Shown piece by piece: positions 7,207 to 13,485 of a stretch of 64,000 nucleotides of DNA. The position numbers and the translations under genes were made by a program. The DNA is taken from assembly GCF_014643775.1 (NCBI RefSeq), contig NZ_BMKC01000003.1, positions 350 through 64,349 of the forward strand. Direction: 5' to 3'. Origin of the DNA: Arenimonas soli. Lineage in GTDB: Bacteria; Pseudomonadota; Gammaproteobacteria; Xanthomonadales; Xanthomonadaceae. Every line of letters begins with the position of its first letter. The first letter of the stretch is position 1. A model generated the notes under the pieces. That model searched no databases and was not told where the DNA came from. It saw only the letters and a list, made by a program, of their open reading frames with translations.

Positions 7207-7210
7207 GCGG

Positions 7211-7299
7211 ACCTAACACCTTGAATTAAGCTGCGCCGGCCGCGACAGTCGGTTTACCCGGATAGACGGTCCGGCGTCAGCTTGAATGAATGGTTAGGC
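7211..7299 (-). repeat. attC site of cassette C1, long variant
   Basis: 89-base attC, about 30 bases longer than the rest. The outer boxes and arms match the array (ACCTAAC, GTTAGGC, CTTGAATG), but the terminal structure is replaced by a longer GC-rich hairpin bounded by CGCCGG and CCGGCG. Confidence 0.85.
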
Positions 7300-7496
7300 G
7301 ACGCTAGCTCCGAAGTCCCTGGGCCGCAACTCCCCAGGCCCTGCCAGCAACGAGAAAGTTTCGTACCCCGGTCTGGCCGCGGGGCGGGACGCCTGGCCAA
7401 GTCGCCGCGCCATATCGAATGTGGGTCTCAAGACCGCCCGGAGCGGGGTGCTGGGACCATGCCGCGCGGGCTCCGAAGTCGTTGAGCTAGCGACGG
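7300..7496 (-). ncRNA. Cassette C1: attI-proximal ORF-less cassette
   Basis: About 197 bases alignable end to end with C13 (2649-2846). The ends carry inverted CGCTAGCTC (7302-7310) and GAGCTAGCG (7484-7492). A six-base-pair hairpin CCTGGG/CCCAGG lies at 7318-7338. A 90-codon frame exists on the minus strand here, but the C13 copy breaks it with a stop soon after VRPVAS. A + strand frame is broken at its start in C13, so coding is unlikely. Function unknown; a structured RNA or promoter cassette are candidates. Confidence 0.42.
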
Positions 7497-7566
7497 GCCT
7501 AACACCTATTCGACCCCCAAAGCGGGCCGTTGCGCGTACGTTCCGACAGAAGTAGTGCGGGGTCAA
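7497..7566 (-). other. attI recombination site region
   Basis: The GTTAGGC core (minus strand, 7503-7497) lies between the integrase gene and the first cassette, without the palindromic partner that marks attC. This is the position and polarity expected of attI. A TTGACC hexamer (minus strand, 7566-7561) could be a -35 for a cassette promoter, but no convincing -10 follows at 16-18 bases. The interval 7504-7697 holds no other recognisable gene. Confidence 0.7.
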
Positions 7567-7697
7567 GAGAGAATTCCTACCTCACATCAACGCTTTGGCC
7601 GATGTTCGGGGTGGCGGCGGAAGCCTCAGCATTCCGCGTTATGCATCGGTGGCGACGGCTAGGCGGTTATTGGAGCGCGAACGAGGATTCCGCCGGC

Positions 7698-8702
7698 GTG
7701 GCCGGGGCGGGTGATGCCTCGGCGAAGGGTGGGGCGGGGCGGCGCGCTCCGCGCCTGTTGGACGAAGTTCGCCGCGTGATGCGGGTCAAGCACTACGCCA
7801 TCCGCACCGAGCGGGCGTACGTGGACTGGATCAGGCGGTTCATACAAGCAAACGGGCGCCGGCATCCGCGGGAGCTGGGTGGGCGCGAGGTCGAAGCCTT
7901 CCTGTCGCTGCTGGCGGTGCGCGGGCGGGTGGCGGCCAGTACCCAGAACCAGGCGCTGGCGGCGCTGTTGTTCCTCTACCGGGAGGTGCTAAAGACCGAG
8001 CTGCCCTGGATGGACAAGGTGGTGCGCGCCAAGCGGCCCGAGCGGGTTCCGGTGGTGCTGTCGGTGGCCGAGGTGCGGGCCCTGCTGGCCGTGCTGGAAG
8101 GACGCCCCTGGCTGCTGGCCAGCCTGCTCTACGGCAGCGGCATGCGCCTGATGGAAGTGCTGCGGCTGCGCATCAAGGACGTGGACTTTGGTCGCGGCGA
8201 AATCACCGTGCGCGAAGGCAAGGGCGCACGCGACCGGCGCACGGTGCTGCCGGCGTCCCTGGTCGAACCGCTGCAGCGCCAGGTCGATCGCGCCCGGGCG
8301 CTGCATGCCGTCGACCTGCGCGAAGGTTTCGGCCAGGCCTGGCTGCCTTTCGCGCTGGCGCGAAAATATCCTAACGCCGGCCGCGAGCCGGGCTGGCAAT
8401 ACCTGTTTCCCTCCGAACGCCGCTCGGCCGATCCGCGCGACGGCGTGGTGCGGCGGCACCACCTCGACGACCAGGTCGTCGGCCGCGCGCTCAAGGGCGC
8501 CGCCCGTCGTGTCGGCCTGGTCAAACCCGTCAGCGCGCACACGCTGCGCCACAGTTTCGCCACCCACCTGCTTGAAGCCGGCTACGACATCCGCACGGTG
8601 CAGGAGCTGCTGGGCCACAAGGACGTCGCGACAACGCAGATCTACACGCACGTATTGAACCGCGGCGCCGGCGGCGTGCTCAGCCCGCTGGACCGGCAGT
8701 GA
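7698..8702 (+). CDS. intI: Integron integrase (tyrosine recombinase)
   Basis: Site-specific tyrosine recombinase that excises and inserts cassettes at attC and attI. The core pattern of the superfamily is visible: Arg in [26 protein letters not shown], and the nucleophile Tyr in IYTHVL. The insertion specific to integron integrases, between catalytic boxes, is present ([20 protein letters not shown]). The GTG at 7698 gives about 334 residues, the usual length, with the N-terminal helix [21 protein letters not shown]. The frame is open back to 7530 and an ATG at 7641 is an alternative. It diverges from the cassette array, as in other integrons. The stop is 12 bases before the next gene. Confidence 0.92.
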   Translation: MAGAGDASAKGGAGRRAPRLLDEVRRVMRVKHYAIRTERAYVDWIRRFIQANGRRHPRELGGREVEAFLSLLAVRGRVAASTQNQALAALLFLYREVLKTELPWMDKVVRAKRPERVPVVLSVAEVRALLAVLEGRPWLLASLLYGSGMRLMEVLRLRIKDVDFGRGEITVREGKGARDRRTVLPASLVEPLQRQVDRARALHAVDLREGFGQAWLPFALARKYPNAGREPGWQYLFPSERRSADPRDGVVRRHHLDDQVVGRALKGAARRVGLVKPVSAHTLRHSFATHLLEAGYDIRTVQELLGHKDVATTQIYTHVLNRGAGGVLSPLDRQ

Positions 8703-8714
8703 ACGGCGCGGGCG

Positions 8715-9038
8715 TCAGCGCGGCTTGGCCGGCAGCGGGAACGGCGTCACCACCTTCTCGCCGGTGCTGGCGTCGCGGATGCTCAGCAGGCCCTTGCGGT
8801 CCACCTCTTCCACGCGCACCACGCTTTGCATCGGCAGGTGCAGCACGCGGGTGTCGGCGAACTCGTCGCGCAGGCGTTCTTCGGTGGGGTCCACCACCAC
8901 GCCTTCCTTGGCATCGAACACCAGGTCGGCCACTTCCGTGAAACCCCACAGCGAACTCGCCGCCACCCGGCGCGCGTACAGCTCGTACACCTTGCCGGCG
9001 TTGAGGAAGGTCACCTTGTAAAGGATGCGCGTGCTCAT
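8715..9038 (-). CDS. DUF1820 family protein
   Basis: 107 residues, MSTRILYKVTFLNAGKVYELYARRV..., the size and N-terminal pattern of DUF1820 (small cytoplasmic gammaproteobacterial proteins of unknown role). No signal peptide. The frame is open upstream but the ATG at 9036-9038 matches the family start. Oriented toward the integrase gene, from which it is separated by only 12 bases. Confidence 0.78.
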   Translation of the reverse strand: MSTRILYKVTFLNAGKVYELYARRVAASSLWGFTEVADLVFDAKEGVVVDPTEERLRDEFADTRVLHLPMQSVVRVEEVDRKGLLSIRDASTGEKVVTPFPLPAKPR

Positions 9039-9070
9039 GGCCGCGATTCTATGCCACCGCGCCTGCCGCG

Positions 9071-9511
9071 TCAGTCGGTGGGCACGGCATCCACCGGGGC
9101 GCTGAACGAAATGAACAGGATGCAGGGCTCGCCTTCCGCGCAGACCGCCGAATGGCCAAGCCGCGCCGGACCATAGGCGTACATGCCGGTCCGCAGCGTG
9201 CGTGGTTCCTGGCCGTCGTAGTGGACCTGGAGTTCGCCGGAAACCAGCACCATGCGTTCGGGCGACGTGTGCCAGTGGTGGGGAATCACCGACCCCCCGG
9301 GGACCTTGAAGAAGACGTCGGAAGCCGGGCCGGCCGGGTCGCCGTTCAGCACCGTGATCCCGCAGCCTTCGGGCATGAAGGCCGGGCACGGGCCCCAGGC
9401 CAGTGCGGGATCATCCGCGGAAAACGCAAGCGCGGGGTCCGGGTCGTTCGCCAGGGCGGCCGGGCTGGCAAGCAGCAGCACGAACGCGCTTCGCAGGGCA
9501 AGTTGGTTCAT
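9071..9511 (-). CDS. Exported cupin-domain protein
   Basis: 146 residues with a signal peptide (MNQLALRSAFVLLLASPAALA) followed by a single cupin barrel. The metal-binding cupin motif 1 is visible as PHHWHTSPERMVLVSGELQVHY (about 80-100) and motif 2 around GPARLGHSAVC. Such secreted cupins are often annotated only as cupin-domain proteins. Substrate unknown, periplasmic location inferred. It sits alone between the DUF1820 gene and the rhomboid protease, all in the same direction. Confidence 0.8.
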   Translation of the reverse strand: MNQLALRSAFVLLLASPAALANDPDPALAFSADDPALAWGPCPAFMPEGCGITVLNGDPAGPASDVFFKVPGGSVIPHHWHTSPERMVLVSGELQVHYDGQEPRTLRTGMYAYGPARLGHSAVCAEGEPCILFISFSAPVDAVPTD

Positions 9512-9588
9512 GGCGCACCTCCGGGAGGCAAAGGGGCGGATCACCCCTCCTGTCCAACGTGCCGCGCGGCGGGAAACGGCCTGCGGCT

Positions 9589-10266
9589 TCAGGCTCCGCG
9601 CAGCCGACGCGCCAGCATCGGCTTCAGGGCCAGCGCGTAGATCAGCCCGACCCCGAAGCCGGCCAGGTGCGCCCACCAGGCCACCGCACCGAAGCTGGGG
9701 CCGGCGAAGGTGAAGATCAACTGCAGCGTGGCCCACAGGCCGATCAGCAGGGCCGCCGGCACCTTGATGAATTCCAGCCACAGGCCCAGCGGCACCACCA
9801 CGCCCAGGCGCGCCCGGGGGAACAGGGCCAGGTAGGCACCGATCACCGCCGACACGCCGCCGCTGGCGCCGATGATCGCGCGCGCCGGCGTGCCCATCAG
9901 CAGCGCGGCGGCCAGGTTGGCCAGGGCACCGCCGGCCAGGAACAGCAGCAGGAACCGCCAGGGGCCCATGGTGCGTTCCGACGGCAGGCCGAAGATAAGC
10001 AGGAACAGCAGGTTGCCGACCAGGTGCACCGGCCCGGCGTGGATGAACAGCGCGGTCAGCAGGGTCAGCAGGCGCTCGTCGCGCATCGCCGCGCGCCACT
10101 CGGTGACGCTGCCCGACAGCGTGCCCCAGCGCAGCAGCGTGGCGCGCCAGGCGGCGTCGTCGGGCAGCAGGAAGATCCAGATGTAGGCGCCGACCATCAG
10201 CAGCGCCAGCAGCGGCGTGGCCCAGCGCCAGTGCGCCCTGCGGCGGGTGGGCAGGTCGACGAACAC
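9589..10266 (-). CDS. Rhomboid family intramembrane serine protease
   Basis: 225 residues, six or so membrane segments. The rhomboid signature is present: HLVGNLLFL (His81, Asn85), GASGGVS with the nucleophile Ser135, and the partner His200 in WWAHLAGFGVG. It cleaves membrane-anchored substrates within the bilayer. Length matches the compact bacterial type without an extra cytoplasmic domain. The stop of this gene and the start region of the downstream cupin are about 75 bases apart. It follows gspB with only three bases between them, so co-transcription is likely. Confidence 0.88.
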   Translation of the reverse strand: MFVDLPTRRRAHWRWATPLLALLMVGAYIWIFLLPDDAAWRATLLRWGTLSGSVTEWRAAMRDERLLTLLTALFIHAGPVHLVGNLLFLLIFGLPSERTMGPWRFLLLFLAGGALANLAAALLMGTPARAIIGASGGVSAVIGAYLALFPRARLGVVVPLGLWLEFIKVPAALLIGLWATLQLIFTFAGPSFGAVAWWAHLAGFGVGLIYALALKPMLARRLRGA

Positions 10267-10269
10267 CGG

Positions 10270-11016
10270 TCAGGGCCTCGGCAGCAGCACGTCGCGGCCG
10301 CGCAGCGAAAGCACCAGGCCATCGCGGCGGATTTCCTGGATCACCACGCCGTCGGCGGGGTTGGCGCCTTCGCCGTGGCGGCGGCCGTCGAGGATGACGA
10401 AGCGCTGCGCAGGGTCGTCGGCGAAAACGTGCATGGTGATTTTCAGCGGCGGCAGCGCGCTGCGTTCGCTGGCGGGCAGGTCGGCGAGGCGGGGCAGGGT
10501 GTTGGTGGGCGTGCCCTCGGCCGCAGGCGGGAGAGGGGGAGGGGCCGTCGGCGCGGGAGCCTGCGTCGGCGTTGGCGCGGGAACGGGCGTTGGCGCAGGT
10601 ACTTGTGCCGGTGCCGGCACGCGCGCGACCTCAGGACTCCCTCCCCCGTCCACGGGGGAGGGCAGGGGAGGTGGCAAGGTCACGTTCGGCGGAACCACGC
10701 TCGCTCCGCGCGCACCCTCACCCCGGCCCGCTTCCGCAGGCGGCAGGGGAGCAGCCACGACTCCCGGGCTATCTCCCGCGCTTGCGGGGGAGGGCTGGGG
10801 AGGGGGCGCGCCACCCATCGAATCTCCCCGCGACCATTCCCGCCAAGCGAACACGCCAACCACCACGACAAGCAACACGCCCGCCGCATGCGCCCAGCCG
10901 GGCGTCGCACGCCGCGACCGCACCGGCAGCCCCACCTGTTCAACGAACAGGCCCGGGGCCTTGCCGCGCTGGCGCTCGGCTTCCGACTTCTTCAGGGCTT
11001 CCAGGATCAGCGACAT
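10270..11016 (-). CDS. gspB: GspB-type general secretion protein
   Basis: 248 residues. The N-terminal MSLILEALKKSEAERQRG is the conserved start of GspB/PulB-type proteins, followed by one membrane helix (about 43-60), a long Pro/Ala/Gly linker (about 65-170) and a C-terminal periplasmic domain (LKITMHVFADDPAQRFVILDG...). GspB works with an ExeA-like ATPase in positioning the type II secretion secretin. The linker is encoded by several GC-rich palindromic repeats (see findings). It overlaps the upstream ATPase gene by one base (TGATG). Confidence 0.85.
   Translation of the reverse strand: MSLILEALKKSEAERQRGKAPGLFVEQVGLPVRSRRATPGWAHAAGVLLVVVVGVFAWREWSRGDSMGGAPPPQPSPASAGDSPGVVAAPLPPAEAGRGEGARGASVVPPNVTLPPPLPSPVDGGGSPEVARVPAPAQVPAPTPVPAPTPTQAPAPTAPPPLPPAAEGTPTNTLPRLADLPASERSALPPLKITMHVFADDPAQRFVILDGRRHGEGANPADGVVIQEIRRDGLVLSLRGRDVLLPRP
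10641..10808. repeat. GC-rich palindromic repeats inside the gspB linker
   Basis: Three copies of a CTCCC...GGGAGGG-type element: a perfect palindrome CTCCCCCGT/ACGGGGGAG at 10641-10660, a diverged copy about 10715-10752, and a copy about 10770-10808. They encode PSPVDGGGS, PPAEAGRGEGARG and PSPASAGD respectively. The opposite strand reads AHPHPGPLPQAAGE, typical of a dispersed intergenic repeat. Confidence 0.6.
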
Positions 11017-12629
11017 CAGTCCAGCACCCGGCGCAGGCGCGGGCCCTCGTTTTCGCGGGCGGCCAGGGCCATCAGGGTTTCCGGGCCGATCACGCCGTCG
11101 GGCACCAGGCCATTGGCGTCCTGCAGCCGGCGCACGGCGTCGATGCTGTGGGCATCGAGCACCGCGGGGCCGGCTTCAGCCGATTGCAGGCCGGCGCGGT
11201 CGCGCAGCCGGTCGTGGATCCAGTCCACGGCCGGCCCGCTGTCGCCGGCCACCGGGGCCGGCCACAGGAAGTCCGGGCCGCGCCACAGGGTGGCGTATTC
11301 ACCTCCCCAGGCACGTTCCAGCGCCAGCCGGTCTGTGTCGAAGCGGCCGCCGCCCAGCCACAGGCGCACCCGCAGCGCGTCGGCGCCCAGCAGCAGGGCC
11401 CAGGCTTCTTCGCCATCGGCGCGCAGGCGCAGCAGCGAAGGGCGGCCCAGCGCCGCCAGCTTGTCCAGGCCGGCGCGGCCGCGCTGGCAATACAGGCCCG
11501 GCGCCAGCACCGGCGGGCAGGCCTGGGCGCGGTCCACGGTGGTTTCGTTGGCGCGCACCGTCCACAGGCCCAGCAGCTGGCCCCAGGCGGGCTGCGCCGG
11601 CGCGCCGGCCAGGCGGATGCGGTCGGCCAGCTGCGCACCGGGCAGGTACGGCACCACCGCCACGGCCACGGGCGGCGGCTCGGCCTGGCGTTGTGATTCG
11701 GGTTCGGGCTCGGGCGGCAGTGGCGTGCGTTCGCGCATCGCCAGGGCGATCACCAGCACCGCCAGCACGGCGGCCACGCCCCAGGCCAGGGTCGGGCGCG
11801 GCAATTTCGAAAGCCGCGGCGCCATGGCTTCGCGCGCGGCGCGGTCCACCCAGCGTTCGCCGACCTGGCTTTCATCGTGGGCGTAGCCGGCCAGCAGCGC
11901 GCGTTCGGCGATGATGTTCACCAGCCGCGGCACGCCGCCGGCGTGGTGGTGTATGCGCTTGACCGCCAGCTTGGTGAACGGGAAGCGCGTGCCGCCGGCC
12001 ACCGCGAAACGATGCCGCAGGTAGGCCTCGGTTTCGGCGCCGTCCATCGGCGTCAGGTGGAAACGCGCGGTGACGCGCTGCGCCAGCTGGCGCAGGTCGG
12101 GGCGCGCCAGCATGTCGCGCAGTTCCGGCTGGCCCAGCAGCAGGATCTGCAGCAGCTTCTGCGTGGGCGTTTCCAGGTTGGTCAGCAGGCGCACCTGTTC
12201 CAGCGCTTCGGGGCTGAGGTTCTGCGCCTCGTCGATGATCAGCACCACGCGCAGCCCTTGGGCGTAGGCGTCGAGCAGGAAGTGGTTGAGCGCATCCACC
12301 AGGCCCTTGAGGCTGCCGCGGCGGCCGGCCACGTCGATGCGCAGTTCTTCGCAGATCGTTTCCAGCAGTTCCACCGGGTCCAGCCGCGGGTTCAGCACCA
12401 GCGCCACGCGCACGTTGTCCGGCAGCTGTTCCAGCAGCAGGCGGCACAGCGTGGTCTTGCCCGTGCCCACTTCGCCGGTGAGCTGCACGAAGCCGCCGCC
12501 GCCGCCCTGGCCGATGCCGAACAGCAGGTGCGCGAGCGCGTCCCGGTGGCGCTCGCTCAGGTAGACGAAGCGCGGGTCGGGCGTGATCGAGTACGGCGGC
12601 TCGTCCAGGCCGTAGTGCTCGAGATACAT
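11016..12629 (-). CDS. exeA: ExeA-like AAA ATPase with C-terminal peptidoglycan-binding domain
   Basis: 537 residues from ATG at 12627-12629 (MYLEHYGLDEPPYSITPDPRF). An AAA ATPase domain occupies about 1-270 with Walker A GEVGTGKTT (52-60) and Walker B VVLIIDEAQ (about 128-136). A membrane helix lies near 276-300, and the C-terminus ends in a peptidoglycan-binding-like repeat (about 475-530, VRRLQDANGLVPDGVIGPET). ExeA uses ATP to help the secretin cross the cell wall. It is translationally coupled to gspB. No other type II secretion genes are in the window. Confidence 0.87.
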   Translation of the reverse strand: MYLEHYGLDEPPYSITPDPRFVYLSERHRDALAHLLFGIGQGGGGGFVQLTGEVGTGKTTLCRLLLEQLPDNVRVALVLNPRLDPVELLETICEELRIDVAGRRGSLKGLVDALNHFLLDAYAQGLRVVLIIDEAQNLSPEALEQVRLLTNLETPTQKLLQILLLGQPELRDMLARPDLRQLAQRVTARFHLTPMDGAETEAYLRHRFAVAGGTRFPFTKLAVKRIHHHAGGVPRLVNIIAERALLAGYAHDESQVGERWVDRAAREAMAPRLSKLPRPTLAWGVAAVLAVLVIALAMRERTPLPPEPEPESQRQAEPPPVAVAVVPYLPGAQLADRIRLAGAPAQPAWGQLLGLWTVRANETTVDRAQACPPVLAPGLYCQRGRAGLDKLAALGRPSLLRLRADGEEAWALLLGADALRVRLWLGGGRFDTDRLALERAWGGEYATLWRGPDFLWPAPVAGDSGPAVDWIHDRLRDRAGLQSAEAGPAVLDAHSIDAVRRLQDANGLVPDGVIGPETLMALAARENEGPRLRRVLD

Positions 12630-12829
12630 GCGAGGTCCGGGCGAAAGGGGCGACCAGCATGCCACGCCGGCCACGCGGGCAGGAACCGCCGCCTTCCTGC
12701 CCGCGGCGGGCGGCTTTCCTCGCGTCCGGGTCGCGTCTTGCCTACCGGCGTGCCGGGGTTGTGCCGATTCGCGGGGACGTCGCCGGGCGGACGCTGTGCC
12801 TGCGCCATCCCGGCGCGAAGGAGACCCCG

Positions 12830-13444
12830 ATGATCCTCACCCGCTGTTTCGCCATCGCCACCCTGTGGGCGGCCGCCGCCGGTGCCTGGGCCAATCCCGG
12901 CACCGGCGACGAAACCGTCGAACGGCCGCCCGGCGCGGCCTACCTCACCATCACCTCGGCCGTGCCCGAAGAAACCGCCTTCCCCGACGACGGCAGCACC
13001 CACCTGGTCTGGGAAGACAGCGCCGGCCGCCGCAGCAAGGCCGAGATCCTGGCCGACGGCACCATCCGCCTGTACCTGCCCGGGGAGCCTGTGCGCCAGG
13101 TCCCGCCGCGCCCGCGCCTGCTCACCCTGTCCGAAGAACAGCGCGTGAACCTGATCCTGGACTACTACTACGAAAACGGCGTGTACCTGGAAAACCGCCG
13201 CATGCGCCGCCCCAGCGACCCGCCGCGGCGCCGGGTCGTGCGCGGGGGCGGAGGCATCGGCCCGCTCATCGTCTGGATGATCGCCGACGCCTGCATCACC
13301 GCCGAGAAGGGGCGCCAGAACGCCTGCTTCGAGGAATGCGCGGCGATCGGCATGAGCGCGCACTACCGCAGCGGCGTGTGCGGCGCCGGCTCCACCTGTG
13401 CCTGCGTGTACGTGGTTGAACGCCAGCCCGATACCGGCAACTAG
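12830..13444 (+). CDS. Secreted hypothetical protein
   Basis: 204 residues beginning with a signal peptide (MILTRCFAIATLWAAAAGAWA). An AAGGAG lies eight bases before the ATG. The mature protein is proline- and arginine-rich in the middle. It ends in a small Cys-rich domain (CITAEKGRQNACFEECAAIG, GVCGAGSTCACVYVV) with seven cysteines, suggesting disulfides. Not recognised. It converges with putA across a strong terminator. Confidence 0.7.
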   Translation: MILTRCFAIATLWAAAAGAWANPGTGDETVERPPGAAYLTITSAVPEETAFPDDGSTHLVWEDSAGRRSKAEILADGTIRLYLPGEPVRQVPPRPRLLTLSEEQRVNLILDYYYENGVYLENRRMRRPSDPPRRRVVRGGGGIGPLIVWMIADACITAEKGRQNACFEECAAIGMSAHYRSGVCGAGSTCACVYVVERQPDTGN

Positions 13445-13455
13445 GGCGCAATGGC

Positions 13456-13481
13456 GAAGGCCCTCCATCCGGAGGGCCTTC
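13456..13481. terminator. Bidirectional terminator between convergent genes
   Basis: Perfect 11-base-pair stem GAAGGCCCTCC/GGAGGGCCTTC with a four-base loop (ATCC). It lies between the stop of the secreted protein gene (+) and the stop of putA (-). Confidence 0.8.
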
Positions 13482-13485
13482 GTGC

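Noticed and set aside
6362-7219. A single 285-codon frame running through C2, attC and C3
   Set aside because: The upstream part is the wrong frame of C2 and the middle is attC-encoded; the C3 gene starts at 6745.
435-7299. Regularly spaced near-identical palindromic repeats looking like a CRISPR array
   Set aside because: The spacers are 200 to 500 bases, mostly single ORFs on one strand, and the repeats have attC R boxes (GCCTAAC/GTTAGGC); no cas genes are present.
7294-7566. A 90-codon frame in the first, ORF-less cassette
   Set aside because: It begins inside attI, and the homologous cassette at 2649-2846 breaks the frame with an early stop and indels.
7530-7697. An N-terminal extension of the integrase from 7530
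   Set aside because: It would begin next to attI, and integron integrases are about 320-340 residues; the extension has no recognisable domain. It is kept only as an alternative start.
9403-11886. A long + strand frame antisense to the rhomboid, gspB and exeA genes
   Set aside because: Low-complexity translation, no domains, fully overlapping three recognised genes.
12630-12829. Possible small RNA or tRNA in the 200-base gap before the secreted protein gene
   Set aside because: Only GC-rich self-complementary segments are visible; no cloverleaf, promoter or terminator pattern.
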